Shown one piece after another: positions 18,186 to 27,702 of a DNA stretch of 64,000 nt (position 1 is the first letter of the stretch; each line of letters starts with the position of its first letter). Source of the stretch: CAWEWH01 sp963812775 (GTDB taxonomy: Bacteria; Pseudomonadota; Alphaproteobacteria; Rhizobiales; Beijerinckiaceae); NCBI GenBank assembly GCA_963812775.1, contig CAWEWH010000007.1:248001-312000 (forward strand). Reading direction: 5' to 3'. Position numbers and translations under genes: made by a program. The notes under the pieces are model-generated. The model made no database searches. It was given only the letters and a program-made list of their open reading frames with translations, and was not told the origin of the DNA.

Positions 18186-19229
18186 TCAGGCGCGGTTGAG
18201 CCGCGCCGCCTCGGCCATCACCTCGATGGCCGCCGGATCGGCGGAGCGCACCGTGAGACTCGTGGCCCCGGACTCCTCCCAGGCGCGGTAGCGCTGCTTG
18301 ATGCGCGCCGGCGGACCCACCAGCGAGCTGCGATCCACCCACTCGTCCGGCACCGCGGCGGCCGCCTCGTCCTTGCGATGGGCGAGGAACAGCTCCTGGA
18401 TGCGCTCGGCTGCGTCCTTGAAGCCGCGCCGGATCATCATCTCCTTGTGGAAATTCTTGTCCTTGTGGCCCATGCCGCCGACATAGAGGGCGACGCGGGG
18501 CTTCAGCTTGCCGAGCGCCTCGTTCACGTCGTCGTCCACATCGACATGCACGCTGGCATGGATCTCGAAGTTCTTGAGGCTGCGCCGGCCGTTGCTGCGC
18601 CGGAAGCCTTCCTCAAGCCACGGCAGGTATTCGGGCATGGTGCCTGGCGTGAAGCCCAGCGGCAGCCAGCCGTCGGCGATGGCGGCGGTGAGCTTCACCG
18701 TCGCTTCGTTGCCGGTGCCGAGGAATATCGGGATGTCCGGGTTCATGTGCAGGATGGACTTCAGCGGCTTGCCGACGCCCATCGCGCCTTCGCCCGTATA
18801 GGGCAGGCTAATCTCCTTGCCGTCATGCGTCACTGGCGCCTCGCGGCGGAAGATCTTGCGCATGATCTCCACGTAATCCTTCATGCGCCAGTAGGGACGG
18901 CCCCAGGGCTCACCGTACCAGCCCTCGACGATCTGCGGGCCCGACACGCCGATGCCGGCGATGAAGCGCCCGCCGCCAGCCATGGCGTCGACGGTGGCAG
19001 CCGACATCGCGGCATTGGCGGGCGAGCGCGCCGCAAGTTGCATGACGGCGGTGCCGAGCTTGATGCGCTCGGTCTTGGCCGCCAGATAGGCGAGGGGGGT
19101 CACGGCATCGGAGCCGTAGGCCTCCGCCGTCCACACCAACTCATAGCCAAGGCGCTCCGCCTGCTGCACCAGCTCCACCGGCACCTTGAGCTGCCCGGCG
19201 GAATAGCCGATCGAGAGACCAAGCTTCAT
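18186..19229 (-). CDS. Luciferase-like (F420/FMN) oxidoreductase
   Basis: A 347-residue LLM-family TIM-barrel enzyme starting MKLGLSIGYSAGQLKVPVEL. ERIKLGTAVMQLAARSPANAAM and RFIAGIGVSGPQIVEGWYG are typical of the F420-type branch. It would transfer hydride or oxygenate a substrate using reduced flavin or F420. It lies downstream of the peptide-type binding protein gene but is separated by a strong terminator, so it is probably transcribed independently. Confidence 0.85.
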   Translation of the reverse strand: MKLGLSIGYSAGQLKVPVELVQQAERLGYELVWTAEAYGSDAVTPLAYLAAKTERIKLGTAVMQLAARSPANAAMSAATVDAMAGGGRFIAGIGVSGPQIVEGWYGEPWGRPYWRMKDYVEIMRKIFRREAPVTHDGKEISLPYTGEGAMGVGKPLKSILHMNPDIPIFLGTGNEATVKLTAAIADGWLPLGFTPGTMPEYLPWLEEGFRRSNGRRSLKNFEIHASVHVDVDDDVNEALGKLKPRVALYVGGMGHKDKNFHKEMMIRRGFKDAAERIQELFLAHRKDEAAAAVPDEWVDRSSLVGPPARIKQRYRAWEESGATSLTVRSADPAAIEVMAEAARLNRA

Positions 19230-19310
19230 GGCGCTTCTCCCTTCTGACCGCGACCCAGTGTAATGGCCGGGATGACGCTTGTCCCACGGCGACGTCCGCC
19301 CACAGGAATG

Positions 19311-19340
19311 AAAAGCCCGGGCGCCATGAAGGCGCCCGGG
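19311..19340 (-). terminator. Intrinsic terminator after the ABC binding-protein gene
   Basis: CCCGGGCGCC (19316-19325) pairs with GGCGCCCGGG (19331-19340) with a five-base loop. Read on the minus strand the stem is followed by CTTTTC, a short T-run, 53 bp after the corrected stop of the binding-protein gene. Confidence 0.8.
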
Positions 19341-19392
19341 ACGATTCAAAAGTGTCGTTGTCCGTGTCGGCGGCGTGCCGCCAATCGCCGTC

Positions 19393-21002
19393 TTACTTGT
19401 CGAGCCAGAACGTCCTCGTGCCGAGCGTCGTTGTAGATGCTGTTGTGGTGGATGGACATGTTCTTCACGTATGGGTGCCAGCAGGTCGCCGCATAGCCAT
19501 GCGCGATGATCGGCCGCGCCACGTCCTCGACGAGGGCCTTCTCGACGTCCCACACCATCTGCTTGCGCTTGGTCATGTCGGTCTGCCGCGACTGCTGGGC
19601 GATCGCCGATTCCACGTCGGCGTTGCAGTATTGCGTGTAGTTGCGCTCCGACTTGCAGCTGTAGTTCTCCACCAGGGTCACGTCGGGATCGTCGACGGAG
19701 GAGCCGGTGAGGTTCAGTCCCACCTGATAGTCACGCTTCACCACGCGGTTGTACCATTGCGCGGTTTCGATCACGTCGAGCTCGCCCTCGACGTAAATGC
19801 GCTTCAGCTGGTCGAGCAGGATCACCGCCGGATCGCGGAACTCGGCGATGTTGCGCGTCGCCACCTTGACCTTGAGGGGCTTGGCGGCGCTGTAGCCGAG
19901 GCGCTCCATGATCTTGCGAGCTTCCGCCACGTTCTTGTCGAGATCAGTCCCGTAGCCGGACAAGGTGGCCAGGAACTCGGGCGGCATTCCCCAGCCGCCC
20001 TCGGGCGAGGGCAGCAAGGCGCCGCCGACCGATGCCTTGCCGTGCGCCAGGATGGTGATGAAGGCTTGGCGGTCGAGCGCCAGCGCCATGGCCTTGCGGA
20101 TGTCGGGATTGTCGAAGGGCGGCGACAGGCGGTTGACGATCAGGTTTGAGGCGACACCGGTCGGCGCCATGTCACATACGGCCTTCGGCGCCTGCGATTT
20201 CACGTCGCCGAGCAGCGGCACGGTGACGTCGGCACGGTAGGTCATGTCGAACTCGCCCGCCGTGAAGGCGAGGATGCGGGTCGAGCGGTTCTCGATGATC
20301 CGCACCTCGATGGCGTCGAGATAGGGCTTGCCTTTTTTGAAGTAGTCGGGGTTGCGCACCAGGCGGATCATCTCGTTGCGCCTGAAGTCGGCGAACTTGA
20401 ATGGGCCCGTGCCGACCGGCTTGGTGCGCATCTCGCGCGGCGTCACGTGGCAGGGATAGACGACCGAGTAGCCCGACGCGAGCATCATCACGAGTGACGG
20501 CTGCGGCTCCTTGAGGTTGAAGGTGACCTCGTGGTCGCCGTTGACGGTGACCTCGTCGAGATTGAACCACCAGGACTTGCGGGGGTTCTTGCGGAAATCG
20601 TCGTTCTCGGATTTGCCGATGATCAGGTGCCAAGTGCACTGCACGTCCTTGGCGGTGAACGGCTTGCCGTCGTGCCACTTGACGCCTTCGTTGAGCTTGA
20701 AGGTGAGCTTCTTGAAGCTGGCGTCCCACTCCCAGCTCTTGGCGAGGTCCGGCACGATCGTCTCGAGGCTGTTCTTGGGCTTCGTCCGATCGAACATCAC
20801 GAGGTTGTTATAGACGTTGGCGAAGGGGTGGACGGACGACACCGTCGAATTCCTCGATGAGCGACGGGCCCGGCGGATTGTCGCGATGGTAGAAGCGCAG
20901 CGTTCCGCCCTGCTTCTGCGCTAGAGCCGGCGCGATCGCCGCGGACATGGAGAGCGCCAGAATGGTTGATGCCAGAACGGTCGCGGCTGTATGACGATGC
21001 AC
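19393..21002 (-). pseudogene. Peptide/nickel-type ABC transporter substrate-binding protein, two frameshifts
   Basis: Family 5 extracellular binding protein. The signal peptide (MHRHTAATVLASTILALSMS ... ALAQ) starts at ATG 21002 and is followed by KQGGTLRFYHRDNPPGPSLI. The frame breaks at GAATTC 20847-20852. The rest continues SSVHPFANVYNNLVMFD, then FKLNEGVKWHDGKPFTAKDV and VGTGPFKF. A second +1 lies at GAACGTC 19408-19414; removing it gives the usual C-terminus EDVWLDK and stop at 19393. Correcting both gives exactly 535 residues, the normal length. No permease or ATPase gene is adjacent, so it is an orphan periplasmic binder for an oligopeptide or similar solute. Confidence 0.85.
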
Positions 21003-21089
21003 GAACGCCTCCCTTAAGTCGCTTTGTTCCCGGGATTCTTGTTGTTCTCTTTAGTCGCGCAGGAGAGCACAAGCGCCTGCCTCGATCAA

Positions 21090-21237
21090 CTCGCGAGGTA
21101 AGCAAGGCCGAGGCGTGGACGCCGGCCTGCGGGCCTTGGTGGACGTGCCGCCAGCCCGTTACAATCAATTCAGGCTCACGGGCGCTGCCCTGCAGCTCGG
21201 CGGTGCCGAGCCACGCGCGCTTGCGCAGGCCGCGGCG
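21090..21237. repeat. Relic copy of the dusA 5' region (left repeat)
   Basis: 21090-21183 matches 24097-24181, the upstream region of dusA, with a few mismatches and a short insertion; the core ACAATCAATTCAGGCTCACG is identical. It then jumps to 21186-21237, which matches dusA codons for ALQLGGAEP..ALAQAAA (24393-24444) with few mismatches. About 210 bp including the dusA start are missing. It marks the left edge of a three-gene block. Confidence 0.75.
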
Positions 21238-21265
21238 TCCAGGTTCTCGCCCTACGGATGACGGC

Positions 21266-22027
21266 TTATGGAAATGTGGCCCGGCCGGCATCGATTTCGC
21301 CGACGAACCATTTATGGAAACCGCGCGACATCAACCATTCGATGCGGTCTCCACTCCAGAAAAGCCGTTTGCGTTCATGGGTGAGATGCTTCAGCCCCTT
21401 CAGGAAACTCGCAGTACGCTGAGAGTCGGCGACGAACACCGGATGCGATCGAATGGATTTCGACCACGCGGCGGCGGTGGGGAAACGCTGGGGGTTGAGC
21501 AGCAGGCCGAATGTGCGCATAGCCGCAAGATTGGGAAACCAGGCGCATTCCAGGACGCCGGGACTGCCGAACGGCCAGGGTTTGGGCCGCGATTGGAGCA
21601 TCGCTTCGAGCCGCTCGAATACTTGATCGAGGTCCGCTTGCGCAGCTTCCAGCAACCCCGGCGGTGGGGCATCGTCGCGCTCCGCCCAATGCCAGAAGGA
21701 ACAGTCGACCACGACGGTGTCGAAACGCTGGTCGCCCAGCCGCTCGAATGCGCGCGCGAGAACGCGCTCTTTGACGTCCACGGGATAGAGCGGGTGGTCG
21801 GGATATCGCTGATCGAGATACTGCAAGATGTCGCTGGAATTGACGACGGTGAGGCCGTCATCGACCAGGACAGGAACCTCGAGGCGCGGATTGAGTTTGC
21901 GCAATTCCTCACGCCGGTCGGGCGTCAGCGCGTCCACGAAGTCATAGGTCAAGCCTTTGAGTTCCAAGCCGACCGCGACCTTGCGGGCGAATGTGCTGAT
22001 GGGGCTTCCATACAAACAAATCGTCAT
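21266..22027 (-). CDS. Glutathione S-transferase family protein
   Basis: A 253-residue GST-like protein. The thioredoxin-fold N-terminal domain reads MTICLYGSPISTFARKVAVGLELKGL, with the cis-proline and glutathione-site segments LEVPVLVDDGLTVVNSSDILQYLDQRYP. The helical C-terminal domain follows. ATG 22027 is used because the fold starts there; the upstream extension is not family-like. Base composition is lower in GC than in the neighbours, as for the next two genes. It belongs to the block bounded by dusA-like repeats and sits 46 bp downstream of the EamA transporter gene. Confidence 0.85.
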   Translation of the reverse strand: MTICLYGSPISTFARKVAVGLELKGLTYDFVDALTPDRREELRKLNPRLEVPVLVDDGLTVVNSSDILQYLDQRYPDHPLYPVDVKERVLARAFERLGDQRFDTVVVDCSFWHWAERDDAPPPGLLEAAQADLDQVFERLEAMLQSRPKPWPFGSPGVLECAWFPNLAAMRTFGLLLNPQRFPTAAAWSKSIRSHPVFVADSQRTASFLKGLKHLTHERKRLFWSGDRIEWLMSRGFHKWFVGEIDAGRATFP

Positions 22028-22073
22028 GTGTCGTCTCCTCGCAGGCTCTCGACCGCGGCTTGGCGCAACGTCT

Positions 22074-22947
22074 TCATTTCCCAAACAACATGGTGACACC
22101 GACAACAGTGATGGCGACGCCGGCGCCCGTCTGCACGGTCAAAGGTTCCGATTGCAGCAGCAGTGCGCTCAGCACCACAGTGAAGAGCGGGTAAGTGGCC
22201 GTAAGCGGCGCGACCAGAACGACGCTCCCGTTCGTGAGGGCGGCATACAGGCAAAGCACCGCCATCCCGTTGCTCAAGCCGACAAGGCCGAACCAAAACA
22301 CGCCCTTTTGGGTGAAGCCCCGAGGCCATCCACGGTTGCGGATCGCTGAAGCAACGGCGACGACGAATGCTGACGCGGTAAAGCCGAGAAGGAGCGCGGC
22401 AAACGGATTGGGCCACAAAGCGAGGCCGGTTTTGGTAACGGGTTGCGCGATTCCACGGATCGCAGATGCCGCGACCGGCAGCGCGATAGCCCAATAGGGC
22501 CATGCGCGCGATGCGCGGGCGCCGCGCATGGAAAGCAGGATGACACCAACGACGATGACAAGAATGCCGATGAGCTGAAGCATGCGCGGTAGCTCGCCGA
22601 TCAGGATGGCAGCTCCCGCTACGGCGAACAGCGGCGCCAGATTTCCGAGCGCACCGGCAGCGCCGGGACCCATGATCCGATTGGCTTCGTATGTCAGGAG
22701 CGTCACGAAGGCCGGATAGATCAGCCCAATGCCGAGAAAGATCGCCGAAGCTTCCGCGTTCCAGGCGCCGAAATCCAAAAAGACCGAGGCGATCAGCCAG
22801 AGGATGACCGTCAGCAGCGGGATGCTGACGAGAACTCCCTTCGGCCGGTCGCATGTGGCGTAAACCGAATTGAGTGAGCACCAGCGCGAGGCCGAAGAAA
22901 AAGGATGCGCCCAGCGCAAGCAGTGCCGGAAAGCGAAGCAGCGACAT
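22074..22947 (-). pseudogene. EamA (DMT) family transporter, frameshifted
   Basis: A drug/metabolite exporter with about ten transmembrane helices. It reads from ATG 22947 (MSLLRFPALLALGASFFFGL) to HMRPAEG, breaks at GAACTC 22832-22837, and resumes LVSIPLLTVILWLIASVFLD to the end (GVAITVVGVTMLFGK). Removing one A (GACTC; GAGTC on the coding strand) gives AEGSLVSIPLL and a 290-residue product, normal for the family. An extra G two bases away would explain it as well. It is followed by the GST gene on the same strand, and the two may act together in detoxification and export. Confidence 0.8.
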
Positions 22948-23091
22948 GGCCTAGGCCGCTGCCCCGGTTATGCCACAACGTCTTCGCCGCCTGATCGTCG
23001 CCATCTGTCGCTTCGTGCTCCCGGCCAGACGGTCGCATTGGCGCTTAGAATCTTGCAAATTTTTTCTGACTTTGCTTCATCGCCGCGCCGA

Positions 23092-24066
23092 ATGAAAGTC
23101 GCGATCCTCGATGATTGGTTTGACACGCTCCGAACGCTGAGGTGCTTCCACAAGCTCGAAGGTCATGAGGTTGATGTCTGGACCGATCACGTCGAGGACG
23201 AGGACACCCTGGCAACCCGGCTGAGCGACGCCGATGCGTTGGTGCTCATACGCGAGCGCACCTCTATAAGGCGAACGCTTCTCGATCGGCTTCCAAAGCT
23301 CCGGCTTATTAGCCAGCGCAGCGTCTTTCCGCACATCGACATCGAAGCGTGTACGCGCAATGGCGTGGTCGTGTGCTCCAACCTGCATGTCGATTCGCCG
23401 TCTTACGCGGCGGCGGAACTAAGCTGGGCGCTTGTTCTCGCCGCCATGCGCCAAGTTCCGCGGCAAGCGGATGCATTGAAGGCTGGCCGTTGGCAAATCG
23501 GCGTTGGTCAAACACTGCGAGGTAAGGTCCTGGGCATCTATGGGTACGGACGCATTGGTTCAACAGTTGCGGGCTACGGGCGCGCATTCGGTATGGATGT
23601 CTTGGTTTGGGGCCGCGAGGACGCCCGCGATCGAGCGCTACACGACGGTTATCGTTGCGCCGCCACGAAGCAAGATTTCTTCGCGGAGTCGGAACGTCTT
23701 GAGCCTTCACATGCGCCTCGTCCCGGCGACGCGAGAAATCGTCAAGCGGTCCGACCTCACGTGCATGAAGGCGACCTCCTTGCTGGTGAACACCAGCCGT
23801 GCCGGGCTGATCGAGCCGGGCGCGCTCTTCGCTGGCCTTGTCGAGGGGCGGCCGGGATGGCCGCGCTGGATGTCTTCGACAAGGAGCCTGTTCAGTTGGG
23901 CGACGAACCATTGCTTGCTCTCGAAAACGTCGTCGCGACGCCACACATTGGCTATGTGACCAGGGATGAGTTTGAACTTCAGTTTTCGGACATTTTCGGT
24001 CAGGTCGTCGCGTACGCCAAAGGTGCGCCGATCAATGTTGTGAACCCGGCGGCGCTCCGGCGGTAA
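23092..24066 (+). pseudogene. D-isomer 2-hydroxyacid dehydrogenase, two compensating frameshifts
   Basis: NAD-dependent dehydrogenase of the phosphoglycerate dehydrogenase group. It starts MKVAILDDWFDTLRT at ATG 23092; the Rossmann motif is LGIYGYGRIGSTVAGYGRAFG. The frame breaks at GAACGTC 23692-23698 (expected GAC GTC, S-D-V-L-S-L-H) and is out of phase through the catalytic-arginine segment LVNTSRAGLIEPGAL. It returns near 23853-23856, where one G seems lost in CCGGGATGG. MAALDVFDKEP and the catalytic histidine in TPHIGYV follow. Corrected length is 324 residues. Codon use is less GC-rich than in surrounding genes; it lies in the block between dusA-like repeats. Confidence 0.82.
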
Positions 24067-24096
24067 TCCCTTCAGTGGCGTCAAGCGGCTGTCGGT

Positions 24097-24181
24097 CTCG
24101 CGGGGCAAGCATGGCCGAGGCATGGACGCGGGCCTTGGTGCACGTGCCGCCAACCCGCTACAATCAATTCAGGCTCACGGG
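24097..24181. repeat. dusA upstream region, right repeat
   Basis: Counterpart of 21090-21183. The two copies share CCTTGGTG.ACGTGCCGCCA.CCCG.TACAATCAATTCAGGCTCACGGG in direct orientation 3.0 kb apart. Three genes of different composition lie between them. This copy leads directly into the intact dusA. Confidence 0.7.
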
Positions 24182-24213
24182 GCCGCACTCGCCCCAGGAC
24201 GGATGAACAATAT

Positions 24214-25215
24214 TTGAACGATCGCCGTTTCTCAGTCGCCCCGATGATGGACTGGACGGATCGGCATTGCCGGTTCTTCCACCGCCTCATGACGACCCGC
24301 GCCTTGCTCTACACCGAGATGGTGACCGCCAACGCGGTGATCTTCGGCGACCGCGAGCGGCTGATCGGCTTCGATCCGAGCGAGCACCCGGTTGCCCTGC
24401 AGCTCGGAGGCGCCGAGCCAGGCGCGCTTGCGCAGGCCGCGGCGATCGGAGCCGCCCACGGCTATGACGAGATCAACCTCAATGTCGGCTGTCCGTCCGA
24501 CCGCGTGCAGGGTGGCGCCTTCGGGGCCTGCCTCATGCGCGAGCCGCAGCTCGTCGGCGATTGCGTCGCCGCCATGAAGGCGAAGGTCGACGTGCCGGTG
24601 ACGGTGAAGTGCCGCATCGGCGTCGACGAGCAGGACCCGGAAGCGGCTCTCGACGCCTTGACGGATGCCGTCGTCAAGGCCGGCGTCGACGCGCTCATCG
24701 TCCACGCCCGCAAGGCCTGGCTTGAGGGCCTGAGCCCGAAAGAGAACCGCGAGGTGCCGCCCCTCGACTACGCCCGTGTCTATCGCCTGAAACAGGCCTG
24801 GCCCGATCTGCCGATCATCGTCAACGGCGGCATTGGCTCCCTCGACGAGGCGAGCGAGCACCTTCGGCATGCCGGCGGCGTCATGCTCGGGCGCGCCGCC
24901 TACCAGAACCCGGAAATCCTGCTTGACGTGGACGCCCGTTTCTTCGGCCGGCGGCCGCCGCCTGACGACGCCTTCGCGGTTCTCGACAGGCTGATCCCCT
25001 ATATCGAGGCGAAGCTCGCCCAAGGTGCGCGTTTGCATCAGATGACGCGGCACCTGCTCGGTCTCTTCGCCGGCCGCCCCGGCGCCCGCGCCTTCCGCCG
25101 GCATCTCGCCACCGAAACGGGCAAGCCGGGCGCCGGCGTCGAGGTGCTGCGCGCCGCGGTGGCGCATGTGGAACGCGCGGCAGGCCAAAGAGAGAGACTG
25201 GACGCTTTCGCCTGA
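24214..25215 (+). CDS. dusA: tRNA-dihydrouridine synthase A
   Basis: A 333-residue FMN enzyme that reduces uridine to dihydrouridine in the D-loop of tRNA. DusA-specific segments are clear: FSVAPMMDWTDRHCRFFHR, TEMVTANAVIFGDR, and the active-site LNVGCPSDRVQGGAFGACLM with the catalytic cysteine, then VKCRIGVDEQD and VHARKAWLEGLSPKENR. The start is TTG 24214; no in-frame ATG precedes it, and the start region differs from what the left repeat copy would give. The dusA 5' end is a known attachment locus for integrative elements, which fits the duplicated upstream sequence. Confidence 0.93.
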   Translation: MNDRRFSVAPMMDWTDRHCRFFHRLMTTRALLYTEMVTANAVIFGDRERLIGFDPSEHPVALQLGGAEPGALAQAAAIGAAHGYDEINLNVGCPSDRVQGGAFGACLMREPQLVGDCVAAMKAKVDVPVTVKCRIGVDEQDPEAALDALTDAVVKAGVDALIVHARKAWLEGLSPKENREVPPLDYARVYRLKQAWPDLPIIVNGGIGSLDEASEHLRHAGGVMLGRAAYQNPEILLDVDARFFGRRPPPDDAFAVLDRLIPYIEAKLAQGARLHQMTRHLLGLFAGRPGARAFRRHLATETGKPGAGVEVLRAAVAHVERAAGQRERLDAFA

Positions 25216-25236
25216 TCCGTAGGCCGGCCGAAGAGA

Positions 25237-26223
25237 CTACAAGCCCACTTCGCTCTTCTGCGCTTCGTTCAGCAGGGGCTCGCCGGCGAGATAGCGCCTC
25301 AGATTTTCCAGAAACAGCGCATCGCCACGTGCGGGCGTGCCGCTGCCGGCATTCGAGGTGTGGGCGCTGATCCGTACCTTCGGATGCGTCCACATCCAGC
25401 TGTCGGCAGGCAGCGGTTCGGTGTTGAACACGTCGAGCACCGCGTGTGCTGGCTTGTTCTGCGCGAGCGCGCGTTGGAGGGCCGCTTCATCGACCAGCGC
25501 GCCGCGCGCGATGTTGATCAGAATCGAGCCCTCCTTCATCGCGGCAAGGAACTTGTCGTTGACCATCTGCCTGGTCTCGTCGTTCAGCGCGCTGGCCAGC
25601 ACGACGACATCGGACTGCGGCAGCACCGTCGGCAGGCCCGACATGTCAATCATCTCGTCAGCGAGCGGATCGGGCGACGGCGAGCGCCTGATCACGGTGA
25701 GGTGTGGGCCGAACGGCCTCAAGCGCTTCGCAATCTCCCTGCCGATCGAGCCGAAGCCAACCAGCGTCCAGCGGGTCTGGCCGATCTCGCGAAACCGCGT
25801 GGACCGCCACTCTTTCTTTGCCTGCGCGTCGCGCTGCAGGTCGATCGGCACAATCAGGCTGAAGGCGTGGGCGATCACGTGTTCGGCGATCGGGATTGCT
25901 TGCGCGCTGCTCTTGGTGAGCCGGATACCCTTGGCCATGATCTGCTTGAACACTGGATTATCGAGCCCGGCGAACATCACCTGCACCCATTTCGGATTGT
26001 TGGCCTGTAGGAGCCGCTGCAGGAAGACCGGGACCAAGCCGGAAGCGAGCGTATCGACGCTGACCCACGCAAGATCGGGATTGGTCGCCTCCGGCGCAAT
26101 CGTCTGGCCGGCGCGCTCGAAGGTTTCGGGGCTCGCGGCGGTCAAAACGTCGAGATCGGGCGCGATCTGGTCGAGCCGCGACTTGATGCGGTCGTAGGCG
26201 GACTTGGCGATGAGAAGTTGCAT
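25237..26223 (-). CDS. D-2-hydroxyacid dehydrogenase
   Basis: A 328-residue NAD-dependent dehydrogenase. The dinucleotide motif is VGFGSIGREIAKRL, the arginine is in INIARGALVDEAALQRAL, the glutamate in FNTEPLPADSWMW, and the catalytic histidine is taken by SAHTSNAG. It would interconvert a 2-oxoacid and a D-2-hydroxyacid. It is convergent with dusA (21 bp). Unlike the dehydrogenase at 23092 it is intact and GC-rich, and the two are only distant relatives. Confidence 0.88.
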   Translation of the reverse strand: MQLLIAKSAYDRIKSRLDQIAPDLDVLTAASPETFERAGQTIAPEATNPDLAWVSVDTLASGLVPVFLQRLLQANNPKWVQVMFAGLDNPVFKQIMAKGIRLTKSSAQAIPIAEHVIAHAFSLIVPIDLQRDAQAKKEWRSTRFREIGQTRWTLVGFGSIGREIAKRLRPFGPHLTVIRRSPSPDPLADEMIDMSGLPTVLPQSDVVVLASALNDETRQMVNDKFLAAMKEGSILINIARGALVDEAALQRALAQNKPAHAVLDVFNTEPLPADSWMWTHPKVRISAHTSNAGSGTPARGDALFLENLRRYLAGEPLLNEAQKSEVGL

Positions 26224-26338
26224 GATGGGTTGTTCCTGGCTGGCGCCCGGCTAGGCCAGGAGCGTCGATGTCTTCTGACTCAATGCGGTCCTGGCCGGCA
26301 AGGAGGCTGCCGGGGGCATCGCGGCGGGCGTGGTCGCC

Positions 26339-27613
26339 TCAGAACCGCGCGCCGGCAACATGCGCGAGCGCGGCGCCGACGCGGTAGGCGGCTTCCCGCA
26401 GGCCGCGCAGCGGTTGCGCGCGCGGCGGCGTGAACGGCAACGGCAAGTCGGGCTCGCTCGTCTTTCCGCCGATATAGGCGGCGAGCACGCGCCCGAAGGC
26501 GGTTCCCGGCGCGATGCCGCGGCCGTTATAGCCGCTAAAGCCGATGGCCTGCGGGGCCAGCATATGCAGCCGCGGCACGCCGTCACGCGTCATGCCGATC
26601 ATGCCGTGCCAGGCGCTCTCGAACGTCACCTCGCCGAGCGCAGGAAAGATGTGGGCGAGGGCGCGCTTCGCATAGGCCCGGTGGACGGCGGTGCCGGCGC
26701 CGTCGAGCGCCCCGAAGCTGCCGAAGATCAGGCGCCCGGCCGCGTCGAGCCGGAACGAGGACAGCACCTGGCGCGTGTCCCAGGCGCCTTGGCGTTCCGG
26801 CAGAATGACACGCTGTAGATTGTCGGTGAGCGGCGGCGTCGCGACATTGAAATAGGGGAGGCGGAGGAGCTCGGCGCCGATCTCCGGCCACGGCCCCTGC
26901 GTATAGGCGTTGGTCGCGACGACGATCCAGTCGGCGCTGACGCTGCCGGCCGATGTGTGCACGGCCCAGCGGCTGTCGCGGCGCTCGGCGGTCACGACGG
27001 GGCTTTGCGCGAAGAGCCGCGCCCCGGCGCCGGCCGCCGCCTTGGCGAGGCCGTGCGCATAGGCGAGGGGCTGGATGGTGCCGGCGCGCAGATCGAGAAG
27101 CGCGCCTTCGAATGCGGCGCTGCCGGTCTTCGCTTGCGTTTCCTCCCGTGTGAGCAGACGGAGCGGCGCGCCGCGCGCCGTCCACTGGGCTGCGCGCCGC
27201 TCGAGCTGCGTCAGCCCGCGTCGGCCGACCGCGCAATGCAGGCTCCCGGTGCGGGTCGTCTCGCAGTCGATGGCGTGCCGCCCGATGAGATCGAAGACGA
27301 GGTCGGGTGCGTCGCCGAGGAGCGCGAGGATCCGCTCGCCATGCTCGGGCCCGAGGGTGCGAACCACGTCGTCGGGCGGCAGCCAGAGGCCGGCATTGAC
27401 CAGGCCGACATTGCGGCCGGAGCCGCCAAAGCCGATGTCGGCCGCCTCCAGCACCACGACATCGGCGCCGGCCTCGGCGAGATGCAGCGCCGCCGACAGG
27501 CCCGTATAGCCGGCCCCGACCACGGCCACGTCGGCCCGCACGGCCTCGTTGAGGCGCGGGGCGGCCGGGGGAGGAGGCGTTGTTCGCGCCCAGAGGCCGC
27601 GATCGTCCTGCAT
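26339..27613 (-). CDS. FAD-dependent amino acid/sarcosine oxidoreductase (DAO family)
   Basis: A 424-residue flavoprotein. The FAD fingerprint VAVVGAGYTGLSAALHLAEAG lies near residue 32, followed by ADIGFGGSGRNVGLVNAG, which binds the flavin, and the C-terminal FSGYNGRGIAPGTAFGRV loop. This is the gamma-glutamylputrescine oxidase/PuuB-like layout, which oxidises secondary or primary amines. ATG 27613 is used; upstream codons are not family-like. It faces the cyclodeaminase-family gene head to head with 89 bp between, so the two may share a control region. Confidence 0.88.
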   Translation of the reverse strand: MQDDRGLWARTTPPPPAAPRLNEAVRADVAVVGAGYTGLSAALHLAEAGADVVVLEAADIGFGGSGRNVGLVNAGLWLPPDDVVRTLGPEHGERILALLGDAPDLVFDLIGRHAIDCETTRTGSLHCAVGRRGLTQLERRAAQWTARGAPLRLLTREETQAKTGSAAFEGALLDLRAGTIQPLAYAHGLAKAAAGAGARLFAQSPVVTAERRDSRWAVHTSAGSVSADWIVVATNAYTQGPWPEIGAELLRLPYFNVATPPLTDNLQRVILPERQGAWDTRQVLSSFRLDAAGRLIFGSFGALDGAGTAVHRAYAKRALAHIFPALGEVTFESAWHGMIGMTRDGVPRLHMLAPQAIGFSGYNGRGIAPGTAFGRVLAAYIGGKTSEPDLPLPFTPPRAQPLRGLREAAYRVGAALAHVAGARF

Positions 27614-27702
27614 GGTCGACACTAACGCGCGCAATCCATCGACGCGAGGCTTGCTCGGCCGGGAATGACACGGCAGACGTAGGCACCGCGTCACAACGAC
27701 GG

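Noticed and set aside
21250..24066. Integrase or transposase in the dusA-adjacent block
   Set aside because: All three genes in the block are metabolic or transport genes; no recombinase motif is visible in any frame.
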